From the NCBI GenBank assembly GCA_017649325.1, contig JAGCHA010000085.1, positions 1 through 34,982 on the forward strand: a stretch of DNA of 34,982 nucleotides, in the 5' to 3' direction. The translations under genes and the position numbers were made by a program. The notes under the pieces are model-generated. The model saw only the letters and a list, made by a program, of their open reading frames with translations. It had not been told where the DNA came from and did not search any database. The stretch is from Ruminococcus sp. Lineage in GTDB: Bacteria; Bacillota; Clostridia; Oscillospirales; Ruminococcaceae. Shown piece after piece: positions 16,431-24,207 of this stretch. Every line of letters begins with the position of its first letter. Position 1 is the stretch's first letter.

Positions 16431-17513
16431 TTAATCGAGGAAATCCTTGACCTTCTTGCTGCGGCTCGGGTGACGGAGCTTGCGCAGTGCTTTTGCCTCT
16501 ATCTGGCGGATACGCTCACGTGTTACGTCGAAACGCTGTCCTACCTCTTCAAGTGTGCGCGCCTTGCCGTCTTCAAGTCCGAAACGGAGCTTCAGCACCT
16601 TTGCCTCGCGGTCTGTGAGAGTGTTGAGCACCTCGTTGAGCTGCTCCTTCAGCAGTGTATGCGAAGCAGCCTCGGCAGGAGCGGGAGCGTCGTCGTCGGG
16701 GATGAAGTCGCCGAGGTGGCTGTCCTCCTCCTCGCCGATAGGTGTTTCAAGCGATACGGGGTCCTGAGCGACGCGCATTATCTCACGCACCTTATCAACG
16801 GGCATATTGAGCTTCTCGGCAATTTCCTCAGGGCTGGGGTCGTGACCGTTCTCGTGGAGGAGCTGGCTCGATACCTTCTTTACCTTGGTGATGGTCTCGA
16901 CCATATGTACAGGGATACGGATAGTACGCGCCTGATCGGCGATTGCACGCGTGATAGCCTGACGTATCCACCATGTGGCGTAGGTCGAGAACTTGAAGCC
17001 CTTGGTGTAGTCGAACTTCTCGACAGCCTTGATAAGACCGAGGTTGCCCTCCTGTATTAGGTCGAGGAACTGCATTCCTCTGCCGACGTACTTCTTCGCG
17101 ATGCTGACTACAAGGCGGAGGTTAGCCTCAGAAAGACGCTTCTTCGCGTACTTGTCGCCCTTTGCCATGCGCTGCGCGAGCTCTATCTCTTCCTCGGTCG
17201 TGAGGAGCGGCACGCGTCCTATCTCCTTGAGGTATATCTTTACAGGGTCGTCAATGGCGATACCCTCGGTAGACAGCGCCATTTCGAGGTCGTCTGTGAT
17301 AGACGAATCCATGCCTATCTTCAGGTCGGTATCGACGTTCATGTCCTCGACTATCTCGATATTGAGCGCCTCGCACCTGTCGTAGAAACTGTTTATCTGG
17401 TCAACGTCGAAGTCGAGCTCCTCAAGGGCGTCTGTTATCTCCTTTGTCGTGAGTTTTCCGTTTGCCTGACCCTGCTCTATGAGCGAGTCAATGGTGTTCT
17501 TTTTTGAATCCAT
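16431..17513 (-). CDS. rpoD: Primary sigma factor RpoD (SigA)
   Basis: 360 residues, close to Bacillus SigA in length. A short region 1.1-like N-terminus is followed by region 1.2 ([16 protein letters not shown]), region 2 with the invariant [21 protein letters not shown] and [19 protein letters not shown], region 3, and region 4 with [13 protein letters not shown] and the helix-turn-helix [24 protein letters not shown]. It directs RNA polymerase to housekeeping promoters, consistent with the many TTGACA/TATAAT sites in this window. The ATG at 17513 is set by AGGAGG; an upstream in-frame ATG at 17561 lacks a site. It follows dnaG after a 125-base gap that carries a small repeat. Confidence 0.98.
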   Translation of the reverse strand: MDSKKNTIDSLIEQGQANGKLTTKEITDALEELDFDVDQINSFYDRCEALNIEIVEDMNVDTDLKIGMDSSITDDLEMALSTEGIAIDDPVKIYLKEIGRVPLLTTEEEIELAQRMAKGDKYAKKRLSEANLRLVVSIAKKYVGRGMQFLDLIQEGNLGLIKAVEKFDYTKGFKFSTYATWWIRQAITRAIADQARTIRIPVHMVETITKVKKVSSQLLHENGHDPSPEEIAEKLNMPVDKVREIMRVAQDPVSLETPIGEEEDSHLGDFIPDDDAPAPAEAASHTLLKEQLNEVLNTLTDREAKVLKLRFGLEDGKARTLEEVGQRFDVTRERIRQIEAKALRKLRHPSRSKKVKDFLD

Positions 17514-17564
17514 TGTGATTCCTCCTGATTTTTGGCTGTATCTTGGAATATGGTATGACATTTT

Positions 17565-17590
17565 TTGTAGGGGCGGATATTATCCGTCCA
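17565..17590. repeat. REP-like palindrome between dnaG and rpoD
   Basis: TGTAGGGG leads into CGGATA-T-TATCCG and TCC, a short palindrome in the dnaG-rpoD gap. The opening TGTAGGGG is shared with the larger palindrome between rpsB and tsf (24113-24172, read on its right arm). GTAGGGGCGGATA-type elements are dispersed in many clostridial genomes. No gene or clear promoter is seen in the gap. Confidence 0.5.
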
Positions 17591-17638
17591 CAAATATCGT
17601 GCGGAAGTTTAAGAAGCGGAAATCTTTTCCCGCGATTG

Positions 17639-19390
17639 TCAGTGTTTCTTTTTATTAAAGAGGTCGCGCAGGTCGTCGTCGGAAATATCTCCGCCCGTGC
17701 CTGTGGGTGCGCGGTGCTGTCTGAGCGTTTCCGCGCAGTCGAGCATTGCTTTCTTGGTTATGCCAAACTCGCGGTTTGAGGCGGCGATCCCGCTTATCCT
17801 GCCCATTTCCTGCGGCGTGAACTCGTCCGCGATGAGCGAGAGCGTGAAGTGCTCGCTCGCCTGTATCGCCCGCAGAAGCGACGTATACACGCGCTTATTG
17901 AATGCGGTGACGAATATCTCGGGCGGTGCGGCGGCGCCTATCTTCTCGGCGTCCTCGGGACGTCTCAGCAGATAGCTGATTATCGTCTCCTCTGCCTTCG
18001 CTTCCCTGCGGAACTGCACGGCTTCGGGGTTGACGTCGTCCCTCACGTATGAGGTCTTTGCCTTGATATTACGCCATTCTTCCTTCTTCTTTCCTGCCTT
18101 TTTCACGCGTATCATTTCGTTGATGTGGCTTTTCAGCACCTCTGTGGAGATGTCGCATTTCTTCGCTGTGCGGGAAATGTATACCTCGCGCTCGAGCGGA
18201 GATTCTATACCCGCAAGTACCTTTGATACGCGTTTCAGCAGCTCTACCTTGCCGCTTTCGGAGTCGAGGTCGAGCCCCTCCTCGCAGCGGTCGAGCATGA
18301 AGTTGTTGGCGTCGTCGGAGCCTTCGATAAGGTTGCGGAAACGCTGTGCTCCGAACTTCTTTATGTATTCATCCGGGTCTTTGGCGCCATCCATATGGAG
18401 TATACGCGTGCGGAGCCCGACGTCCGAGAAGTGGTTTATCGCTTTCTGGGTGGCGTTCTGTCCCGCTCCGTCGCTGTCGTATGCGATGACGACCTCGTCG
18501 CAGTAGTGGCTTATCAGACGCGCCTGATTGGGCGTTATTGCCGTTCCGAGCGTTGCCACGACATTCTCGAAGCCCGCCTGATTCACGGCTATGACATCCA
18601 TATAGCCCTCGCAGAGTATCAGCCGCTTCTGGTCGGCGTTCTTTGCGAAGTTCATGGAGAAGAGGTTGCTGCCCTTGTCGAATACGGGGGTAGCGCCCGT
18701 GTTGAGGTATTTCGGCTTGCTGTCGTCGAGGACACGCCCTCCGAAGCCGATGATATTGCCGCGGAGGTCGACTATCGGGAACATCACGCGGTTGCGGAAG
18801 AGGTCGTAAAGCCTGCCCGTATTTTGCGAGCGTCCGCCGAGCCATGCGTCCACTATCTCGTCTTCGGTGTAGCCCTTCGAGCGCAGCATATCCGTCAGCT
18901 CGGTGAACGAGTCCGACGCGAAGCCGAGCCCGTATTTCTTTATCGTCGCGGGTGTGAGCTTTCGCTTGTAGAAGTATTGCAGCCCCGCCTTATTGCTGCC
19001 CTTTATCAGGTTCGCGTAGAAGAAATTGGCGGCGAGGCGGTTCATCTCGTAGATGCGCGTTCTCCGCTGAGCCGAAAGGCTGTTGCGGTCGCTGCTCTGC
19101 GGGACTTCCATGCCGCTGCGCTCCGCAAGGAACTTCACGGCATCCATAAAGTCGAGGTTCTCGACCTTCATTATAAAGGTGATAACGTCGCCGCCCGCTC
19201 CGCAGCCAAAGCAGTAGAAATGCGGGTCTTTGTCCAGAAATACAGTACACGAGGGAGTTTTCTCCGAGTGGAACGGACAGTTGCAGACGTAATTGCGTCC
19301 GCGGCGGATGAGGTTGACATACTCACCCATGACCGTCTCTATCGGGTTGGCTTCCCGCAGTCTGTAGAGAAATTCGTCGTTCTTTACCAT
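17639..19390 (-). CDS. dnaG: DNA primase DnaG
   Basis: 583 residues, a normal length. The N-terminal CHC2 zinc finger has CPFH (about 40-43) and CFGC (about 61-64). The primase core follows, then the Toprim domain with LILCEGYMDVIAV and AYDSDGAGQNA, then a C-terminal helicase-binding region from about 440. It makes RNA primers at the replication fork. The start at 19390 lies 6 bases after the dgt stop with only a GGAAGTG-like site, so coupling with dgt is likely. Gene order dgt-dnaG-rpoD is usual in Clostridia. Confidence 0.97.
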   Translation of the reverse strand: MVKNDEFLYRLREANPIETVMGEYVNLIRRGRNYVCNCPFHSEKTPSCTVFLDKDPHFYCFGCGAGGDVITFIMKVENLDFMDAVKFLAERSGMEVPQSSDRNSLSAQRRTRIYEMNRLAANFFYANLIKGSNKAGLQYFYKRKLTPATIKKYGLGFASDSFTELTDMLRSKGYTEDEIVDAWLGGRSQNTGRLYDLFRNRVMFPIVDLRGNIIGFGGRVLDDSKPKYLNTGATPVFDKGSNLFSMNFAKNADQKRLILCEGYMDVIAVNQAGFENVVATLGTAITPNQARLISHYCDEVVIAYDSDGAGQNATQKAINHFSDVGLRTRILHMDGAKDPDEYIKKFGAQRFRNLIEGSDDANNFMLDRCEEGLDLDSESGKVELLKRVSKVLAGIESPLEREVYISRTAKKCDISTEVLKSHINEMIRVKKAGKKKEEWRNIKAKTSYVRDDVNPEAVQFRREAKAEETIISYLLRRPEDAEKIGAAAPPEIFVTAFNKRVYTSLLRAIQASEHFTLSLIADEFTPQEMGRISGIAASNREFGITKKAMLDCAETLRQHRAPTGTGGDISDDDLRDLFNKKKH

Positions 19391-19396
19391 GAGCGG

Positions 19397-20392
19397 TCAC
19401 TTCCAGAACTTGGGGACGAACAGCTCGGTGTAGAGGTCTACCGCGTAGCTGTCGCTCATGCCCGAGATGTAGTCGCAGACTGCTCGGTCGGGGTCGGTCT
19501 TCTTCGCGATGATGCGGTACTCCTCGGGGAGCTTGTCTATGTTCGCGATGAAGTACTCATACAGCTTTGATATGAGCTGTACTGCCTTTGCCTCCTCCTG
19601 CTTGGCTGCGGGATTCGTGTATACCTTGCGGAACATGAAGGCTTTGAGGTCGTCGTGCGCCTTGCGTACCTGGGGCGCGAAGTCTATCTCGTACGCTCCG
19701 TGCTCGATGACCGAGGCAATGAGCGTGGTTATGCGCTTTGTTTTTGTGTTGCCGAGGATGTGTACGCAGTCGTTCGGGAGGTCGTTCGGGTCGAGTATTC
19801 CCGCGCGCACAGAGTCCTCGATGTCGTGGTTTATGTAGGCGATAGTGTCAGCGAGGCGGACGATATTGCCCTCCTTCGTGGCGGCTACCTTGTTCGTGTG
19901 GCACAGTATGCCGTCGCGGACAGCGTAGGTGAGGTTGAGTCCATTGCCCTTTTTTTCAAGGGATTCCACCACGCGCACGCTCTGCTCGTAGTGCTTGAAG
20001 CCGTGCGGACATATCTCGTTGAGTATCTTCTCGCCGCAGTGTCCGAACGGGGAGTGTCCGAGGTCGTGACCGAGCGCGATAGCCTCCGTGAGGTCTTCGT
20101 TGAGCCGCATACCGCGGGCGATAGTCCTCGCTATCTGCGAGACCTCCAGCGTGTGTGTGAGGCGGGTGCGGTAGTGATCGCCCACGGGCGACAGGAACAC
20201 CTGCGTCTTACGCTTCAGCCTGCGGAAGGTGTTGCAGTGGATTATGCGGTCGCGGTCGCGCTGGAACTCCGTGCGGAACGGGCATTTGTCCTCGTGGCGC
20301 TCGCGGCGTATCATTTCCTCGTTCACGCTCGTACACGCGAACTTGCTCAGTATGCCGACTTCTGTTATCTCGTACTGCTCTCTTACAGTCAT
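19397..20392 (-). CDS. dgt: Deoxyguanosinetriphosphate triphosphohydrolase-like HD protein
   Basis: 331 residues. The HD-domain ligands are visible: His in RTRLTHTLEVSQIA, the HD pair in GHDLGHSPFGHCGE and the later Asp in RLADTIAYINHDIED. The N-terminal DRDRIIHCNTFRRLKRKTQVF block is typical of the dGTPase-like family. It hydrolyses dNTPs to nucleoside and triphosphate and so affects nucleotide pools. It is first in the dgt-dnaG-rpoD cluster. The SD is AAAGGGGTG. A possible weak promoter (TTTTCA-17-TATTAT) lies upstream but is not firm enough to list. Confidence 0.93.
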   Translation of the reverse strand: MTVREQYEITEVGILSKFACTSVNEEMIRRERHEDKCPFRTEFQRDRDRIIHCNTFRRLKRKTQVFLSPVGDHYRTRLTHTLEVSQIARTIARGMRLNEDLTEAIALGHDLGHSPFGHCGEKILNEICPHGFKHYEQSVRVVESLEKKGNGLNLTYAVRDGILCHTNKVAATKEGNIVRLADTIAYINHDIEDSVRAGILDPNDLPNDCVHILGNTKTKRITTLIASVIEHGAYEIDFAPQVRKAHDDLKAFMFRKVYTNPAAKQEEAKAVQLISKLYEYFIANIDKLPEEYRIIAKKTDPDRAVCDYISGMSDSYAVDLYTELFVPKFWK

Positions 20393-20480
20393 TCTATCAC
20401 CCCTTTGGAGCTTATCGCAGTCTGCAAAAAACTCTCTATAATACTTATACTATAAGAAAATGAAAATCCCTTTAAACTTT

Positions 20481-21119
20481 TCAGAAATTTTTTATCACAG
20501 AGGAAAAATCTCCGTAGAGCTCGCCTAAGTCCTCTATTTTTGCCGCTCCGTTAGTGACTTCGGTCAGTTCCGCGGTCAGTGCGGTGAGCTTCTCCGACAG
20601 CACCAGTATTTCAAGCGTGACCTCGCTACCAAAGTCGGAGTTCTCCGTCATAGTGTCAAAGCTCGGGAGGATGTAGCTGATCTTACCGTACAGCCCGTAA
20701 TCCGCGGTGATACGCAGTCTGTGACAGAGGCGCATATCCATTAGCTGTGCTGCGTCGCAGGCGAGTGCTGCTGCATGGGAGTATGCCCGCACGAGACCTC
20801 CGCCGCCGAGCAGTATGCCTCCGAAGTAGCGGGTCACGACTACGCATACGTCCGTGAGTCCGCGCTTCTGCAGTACGTCAAGCACGGGGACGCCCGCTGT
20901 GCCCTGCGGCTCGCCGTCGTCGGAATATCGGGAAATATTGTCCTGACGCACAATATAGGCGTAGACGTTGTGGCGCGCCTTGCGGTGCATCGACTTTATC
21001 TTGTTTATGAATTCAACAGCTTCATCGCCGTTCTTCACGGGAGCAATATATCCGATGAATTCGGACTTCTTCTCCACGAACGAGGCTTCGGCGGGAGCGG
21101 ATATGGTCAGGTAGTTCAT
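20481..21119 (-). CDS. yigZ: YigZ/IMPACT-family protein
   Basis: 212 residues. The N-terminal UPF0029 domain carries the signature pattern: FVEKKSEFIGYIAPV, then KARHNVYAYIV, SDDGEPQGTAGVPVLDVL and VVVTRYFGGILLGGGGLVRAY (about 92-112). A C-terminal DUF1949-like ferredoxin-fold domain (about 135-200) follows. IMPACT homologues are linked to translation control, but the bacterial role is not settled. The ATG at 21119 follows GGAGGTG; an open frame continues upstream to 21410 but overlaps the rpmE terminator and gene and is rejected. It lies 88 bases before dgt on the same strand. Confidence 0.92.
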   Translation of the reverse strand: MNYLTISAPAEASFVEKKSEFIGYIAPVKNGDEAVEFINKIKSMHRKARHNVYAYIVRQDNISRYSDDGEPQGTAGVPVLDVLQKRGLTDVCVVVTRYFGGILLGGGGLVRAYSHAAALACDAAQLMDMRLCHRLRITADYGLYGKISYILPSFDTMTENSDFGSEVTLEILVLSEKLTALTAELTEVTNGAAKIEDLGELYGDFSSVIKNF

Positions 21120-21272
21120 TTCGCACCTCCGTTTGGTCGGGCGTTCGGCGTATGGACGTGAATCAGCAGATCCGTTTTTTATGTGAATGTGCTGACAAGT
21201 ATGGCTCGCGGTGAAAAAGACTGCCGTTTCTGCGGGAATAACATCGCGAAGCTGCCAGCGCGGGCTCCGCGC

Positions 21273-21297
21273 AAAAAAGCCGCTCGTTTGAGCGGCT
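21273..21297 (-). terminator. Intrinsic terminator of rpmE
   Basis: On the minus strand AGCCGCTC-AAAC-GAGCGGCT is followed by TTTTT, 7 bases past the rpmE stop. A second GC hairpin, GCGCGG-GCT-CCGCGC (21258-21272), lies directly behind it. Confidence 0.88.
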
Positions 21298-21303
21298 CTT
21301 TGA

Positions 21304-21507
21304 TTACTTATCGAGATTGAAACGCTTCTTGAATCTGTCAACGCGTCCGCCTGTGTCAACAAGCTTCTGCTTGCCTGTGTAGAACGGATGGCACTTAGAG
21401 CAGATTTCAACCTTGATGTTCTCCTTTGTGGACATTGTCTCGATCACGTTACCGCAGTGGCAGGTAATTGTGGTCTTGTACATTGTAGGATGGATTCCCT
21501 CTTTCAC
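21304..21507 (-). CDS. rpmE: 50S ribosomal protein L31, zinc-binding type
   Basis: 67 residues. The zinc ligands are Cys16 and Cys18 (CHC) and Cys36 and Cys39 (CSKC), which define the C+ form used when zinc is sufficient. The rest matches L31: KEGIHPTMY at the start and [20 protein letters not shown] near the end. The start is a GTG at 21507 behind GGAGGTG. An upstream in-frame ATG at 21579 would put 24 unrelated residues before the conserved start and is rejected. It has its own consensus promoter and terminator. Confidence 0.97.
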   Translation of the reverse strand: MKEGIHPTMYKTTITCHCGNVIETMSTKENIKVEICSKCHPFYTGKQKLVDTGGRVDRFKKRFNLDK

Positions 21508-21597
21508 GATTTTCACCTCCGAAAAAATATTTTCTGTATTATCGTGCAGCCCATCAGTTCCTTTAGACAGTAGTGCCAATATACATTACAGTAATCA

Positions 21598-21626
21598 ATT
21601 ATAGCATACGTGACGGATACTGTCAA
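21598..21626 (-). promoter_or_regulatory. Perfect consensus promoter of rpmE
   Basis: On the minus strand TTGACA, a 17-base spacer and TATAAT give an exact match to the housekeeping consensus. The predicted start is near 21591, leaving a leader of about 84 bases with no strong structure seen. Confidence 0.92.
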
Positions 21627-21727
21627 GCGGCAGCGAATATATTTTATTCTTTTAATTTGTGCGGAGCGGGGCTTCGGGTTCTGTTTTGGCATTTTCCGCA
21701 GTATCATTATAAAAAGGAGGTTTGGAA

Positions 21728-22027
21728 ATGGACGAGACGTATATTATCCCTACGGTCATCGACGACCGCCCTGCGCTCCCCGCCGAGGACGACACCGAAC
21801 TGCTCGCGGAGGAGAGCTCCCGACGCAGGCGAGAGGGTCACGCAGACGATATCATCGCCATGCAGGCGGCGGTCTGTATGCTGATAGCTGCTGCTCTGCT
21901 GATAACGAACATCTTTCGTCCCGATATATCAGGCGAGCTCTTCACGCGTATACGTGAACTCTCCGAGAGTGCTGACGAACTCTTCGGGAATCCGCTCGAA
22001 CTTATGACGGAACTGCTGAACAGATGA
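21728..22027 (+). CDS. Small single-span membrane protein preceding an M50 protease
   Basis: 99 residues. An acidic, proline-containing N-terminal part (1-40) ends in SRRRREG. One hydrophobic helix lies at about 43-63, and the C-terminal 35 residues form an amphipathic acidic helix. I recognise no family. It overlaps the M50 gene by 4 bases (ATGA), so the two are co-translated and probably act together. In spore-formers the M50 protease SpoIVFB is paired with the membrane regulator SpoIVFA. This protein could be a reduced partner of that kind, but that is only context. The ATG at 21728 lies 7 bases after AAAGGAGG; a TTG at 21722 is too close to that site. Confidence 0.75.
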   Translation: MDETYIIPTVIDDRPALPAEDDTELLAEESSRRRREGHADDIIAMQAAVCMLIAAALLITNIFRPDISGELFTRIRELSESADELFGNPLELMTELLNR

Positions 22028-22521
22028 CGAGGTTAAGGGTCGGTTTTTCGTTCCTCTTCTTCAACGCTTTGCTGTTCCTCTTTTGCGGCGGAGAGATGAT
22101 ACTTTCATTCTACGCGGTCTGCCTGCTGCACGAGCTCGGGCATATCGCTGCACTTCGCCTCACGGGCGGAGAGCTCCGTCGAGTGGAGCTCAGCTTCTTC
22201 GGGATAAGAATGGTAGCTTCTCCTGCGGCGGACGTGGGCAGGGGAGCGGTCGTGCTGCTTAGTGGTCCTGCGGCGAATCTGCTGCTGTATCTGCTCCTGA
22301 CGGCTCTGCACTGCTGCACGGGAACGGCTCGGCTGAGCCTCGCGGCGGGTGTGTTCAACCTTATGCCGTTCAGCGGACTCGACGGCGGGGCTCTGCTCGA
22401 TATGCTCGCGGAGGGAAGAACCTGCGAGCGGCAGTTCAGAACCTGTATCACGGTCGCGAGAGCGGCTGCGGGGGTCGGTATAGCCGCTTATGCTGCCGCG
22501 GAAGTGCTCGGGGAAATATGA
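22024..22521 (+). CDS. M50-family intramembrane metalloprotease (SpoIVFB/site-2 type)
   Basis: 165 residues, about four membrane helices. The zinc site is H36-E37-L-G-H40 in helix 2, and the third ligand is D120 in NLMPFSGLDGG, the usual N-x-x-P-x-x-x-L-D-G motif. This is a minimal site-2 protease core without PDZ or CBS domains. Such enzymes cleave membrane-bound regulators such as pro-sigma or anti-sigma factors. The substrate is not evident here. It is co-translated with the small membrane protein upstream, and ymxH lies nearby. Confidence 0.88.
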   Translation: MTRLRVGFSFLFFNALLFLFCGGEMILSFYAVCLLHELGHIAALRLTGGELRRVELSFFGIRMVASPAADVGRGAVVLLSGPAANLLLYLLLTALHCCTGTARLSLAAGVFNLMPFSGLDGGALLDMLAEGRTCERQFRTCITVARAAAGVGIAAYAAAEVLGEI

Positions 22522-22547
22522 GAGAGCCGTTCCCCCCGAGGGAACAG

Positions 22548-22576
22548 TTGACTTTTTTTCTCCTGTGTGATAAAAT
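22548..22576 (+). promoter_or_regulatory. Promoter of the 52-residue membrane protein
   Basis: TTGACT, a 17-base spacer and TAAAAT, with start expected near 22583. Directly upstream is a GTTCCC/GGGAAC hairpin (22529-22545), and the T-run inside the spacer follows it after 7 bases, so this stretch may also end the M50 transcript. Confidence 0.75.
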
Positions 22577-22628
22577 AGACCTGAATCAGACAGCCTATCG
22601 TTCGATAGTGAAAAAGGAGGAAAACAAA

Positions 22629-22787
22629 ATGGATATAATATCGGCACTTTTGCTTGCGGTCCCCGCAACGGGCGATAACTTCCCCGCGCAGAAGCTCCTC
22701 ATCGTGGCGGGCATTGCGGTCGCTGTTGCAGCGGTCACGATAATTGCGGCTTTTTTCAGAAAAAAAGACGATGACGACGAGGAATGA
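22629..22787 (+). CDS. 52-residue membrane protein resembling an isolated sortase sorting signal
   Basis: The protein is short: MDIISALLLA, then VPATGDNFPAQK, one hydrophobic helix (about 23-43) and the tail FRKKDDDDEE. The order PATGD, hydrophobic helix, basic residues copies the layout of an LPxTG wall-sorting signal, but there is no signal peptide and no exported domain before it. The ATG follows AAAGGAGG by 8 bases and the gene has its own promoter and a terminator-like hairpin, so it is very likely real. Function is unknown: it may be a plain small membrane protein whose PATGDN match is coincidental. Confidence 0.75.
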   Translation: MDIISALLLAVPATGDNFPAQKLLIVAGIAVAVAAVTIIAAFFRKKDDDDEE

Positions 22788-22846
22788 TTCGCAATGCGTA
22801 ATTATTCCGACAGGTCAGAAATCCGAATTCTGAATTAATATGGGTC

Positions 22847-22882
22847 AAGCGCCTCCGCATATGATTGTGCGGAGGTGTTTTT
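22847..22882 (+). terminator. Terminator-like hairpin that contains the ymxH ribosome binding site
   Basis: CCTCCGCA (22852-22859) pairs with TGCGGAGG (22868-22875), extended outward with wobble pairs to about 12 bp and followed by TGTTTTTCT. It fits an intrinsic terminator for the small gene upstream. The 3' arm GGAGGTG is also the SD of the gene at 22885, so the same structure would hide that site. The 22788-22846 stretch before it shows nothing else. Confidence 0.7.
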
Positions 22883-22884
22883 CT

Positions 22885-23175
22885 ATGCTTTGCAGTCTGG
22901 AGGAGCTCCGCTCAAAAGAGGTCATCGATCTCGGTACGGGCGAGAGGCTCGGTTACATCGACGATATCCGCTTCGACACCGATACCTCGGAGGTAGCGGC
23001 TCTCGTCATCTTCGGCTCGGGCAGGCTGTTCGGGCTGCTCCCGAGAGGTGAGGACCTCGAGATACCGTGCTCGGCGATAGAGGTCGTCGGCACGGAGACA
23101 ATACTCGTGAGGTGCAGCAATTTGACATATCATACAAATATACGCCGAAACAGGCTAAAAAGTTTGTTTGAATAA
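22885..23175 (+). CDS. ymxH: YlmC/YmxH-family PRC-barrel protein
   Basis: 96 residues. A PRC-barrel-like beta domain has the family start SLEELRSKEVIDLGTGERLGYIDD, then VAALVIFGSG and IPCSAIEVVGTETILVRC. The family is annotated as sporulation-associated in Bacillus, though it also occurs in non-spore-formers, and its biochemical role is unknown. The ATG at 22885 is preferred over an open extension to 22840 because GGAGGTG lies 7 bases upstream and the extension would read through the hairpin. The SD is inside that hairpin. Confidence 0.88.
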   Translation: MLCSLEELRSKEVIDLGTGERLGYIDDIRFDTDTSEVAALVIFGSGRLFGLLPRGEDLEIPCSAIEVVGTETILVRCSNLTYHTNIRRNRLKSLFE

Positions 23176-23190
23176 AATTTTGCCGAGCCC

Positions 23191-23219
23191 TTGCGGAAAA
23201 ATACGGAATGTGGTATAAT
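23191..23219 (+). promoter_or_regulatory. Promoter of rpsB-tsf
   Basis: TTGCGG, a 17-base spacer and a perfect TATAAT. The start near 23226 leaves a leader of about 108 bases. The same TTGCGG -35 is used by the moxR promoter at 33409-33437. Confidence 0.78.
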
Positions 23220-23235
23220 ATTAAAGCAATTCGCA

Positions 23236-23296
23236 CGCAGACGCTTTCATGGGTTGGTGCGGCAGACCTGCCGTTGCCTGTGAGCCAAGCCCTGCG
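23236..23296 (+). promoter_or_regulatory. Structured leader of rpsB, possible S2 autoregulatory element
   Basis: Nested pairing is visible. CGCA (23236-23239) pairs with TGCG (23293-23296); GGGTTGG (23251-23257) pairs with CCAAGCCC (23285-23292) with one bulged G; an inner hairpin is CGGCA-GACC-TGCCG. The 3' arm runs into GGAGG at 23296-23300, separate from the true rpsB SD (AAGGAGG, 23320-23326). Ribosomal-protein leaders often bind their own product. That S2 binds here is inference. Confidence 0.55.
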
Positions 23297-23334
23297 GAGG
23301 ATTAATATTAACCAATTTTAAGGAGGACTACACA

Positions 23335-24084
23335 ATGTCAGTAGTTTCAATGAAGCAGCTCCTTGAGGCCGGTGTTCACTTCGGACACCAGACAAGACGC
23401 TGGAACCCCAAAATGGCACCGTACATCTTCACAGAGAGAAACGGTATCTACATCATCGACCTTCAGAAGACTGTAAAGAAGCTTGAAGAAGCTTACCTCT
23501 TCGTTCGTGACCTCTCCGCTGAGGGCGGCGAAGTTCTCTTCGTAGGTACTAAGAAGCAGGCAGGAGATTCCGTCAAGGAAGAGGCTACACGTGCAGGCGC
23601 TCACTTCGTTAATGCTCGTTGGCTCGGCGGTATGCTCACAAACTTCAAGACGATCCAGACACGTATAAAAAGACTTGAGCAGCTCCACACTATGGAAGAG
23701 GACGGCACTTTCAACCTCCTCCCCAAGAAGGAAGTTGTTAAGCTCAACCTCGAAATAGAGAAGCTTGAGAAGTTCCTCGGCGGTATCAAGACTATGAAGA
23801 AGCTCCCCGCAGCTCTCTTTATCGTTGATCCCCGCAAGGAGAAGATCGCTGTTGCTGAGGCTAAGAAGCTCGGTATCCCGATAGTTGCTATCGTTGATAC
23901 TAACTGCGATCCTGACGAGGTAGACTACGTTATCCCCGGTAACGATGACGCTATCCGTGCTGTAAAGCTCATCGCAGGTACTGTTGCCAACGCTATCATC
24001 GAGGGCAGACAGGGCGGCGACGCTGCTGAGGCTCAGGAGACTGAGGCTTCCGCAGAGGAGACAGCTGAGGCTGACGCAGAGTAA
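23335..24084 (+). CDS. rpsB: 30S ribosomal protein S2
   Basis: 249 residues. The S2 hallmarks are present: [22 protein letters not shown] at the start, [39 protein letters not shown] and [27 protein letters not shown]. The last 20 residues are an acidic Glu/Ala-rich tail seen in many clostridial S2 proteins. It sits on the small subunit and is needed for S1 and mRNA binding. It is followed by tsf, as in most bacteria, but with an unusually long gap of 123 bases holding a palindromic repeat. Its codon choice is strongly biased, as expected for a highly expressed gene. Confidence 0.99.
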   Translation: MSVVSMKQLLEAGVHFGHQTRRWNPKMAPYIFTERNGIYIIDLQKTVKKLEEAYLFVRDLSAEGGEVLFVGTKKQAGDSVKEEATRAGAHFVNARWLGGMLTNFKTIQTRIKRLEQLHTMEEDGTFNLLPKKEVVKLNLEIEKLEKFLGGIKTMKKLPAALFIVDPRKEKIAVAEAKKLGIPIVAIVDTNCDPDEVDYVIPGNDDAIRAVKLIAGTVANAIIEGRQGGDAAEAQETEASAEETAEADAE

Positions 24085-24112
24085 TCTGTCATTAACATTT
24101 AAGAACTGAAAC

Positions 24113-24172
24113 GTAGGGGTTGGCGTCCCCGACAACCCGCAGCTCTGGGACGTCGAGGATGCCGTCCCCTAC
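24113..24172. repeat. REP/MITE-like palindrome between rpsB and tsf
   Basis: Two 26-base arms (24113-24138 and 24147-24172) with loop GCAGCTCT. They pair at about 20 positions; the ends GTAGGGG and CCCCTAC are exact, followed by GGC, TCC, CGAC and CCC blocks. The element lies inside a conserved operon, after the rpsB stop and before the tsf SD. It lacks a T-run, so it is not a canonical terminator. It could reduce tsf transcription or set RNA ends. It resembles dispersed clostridial REP elements. Confidence 0.7.
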
Positions 24173-24207
24173 ATTTGTATAATAATAATTTTTAGGAGGA
24201 TATTACA

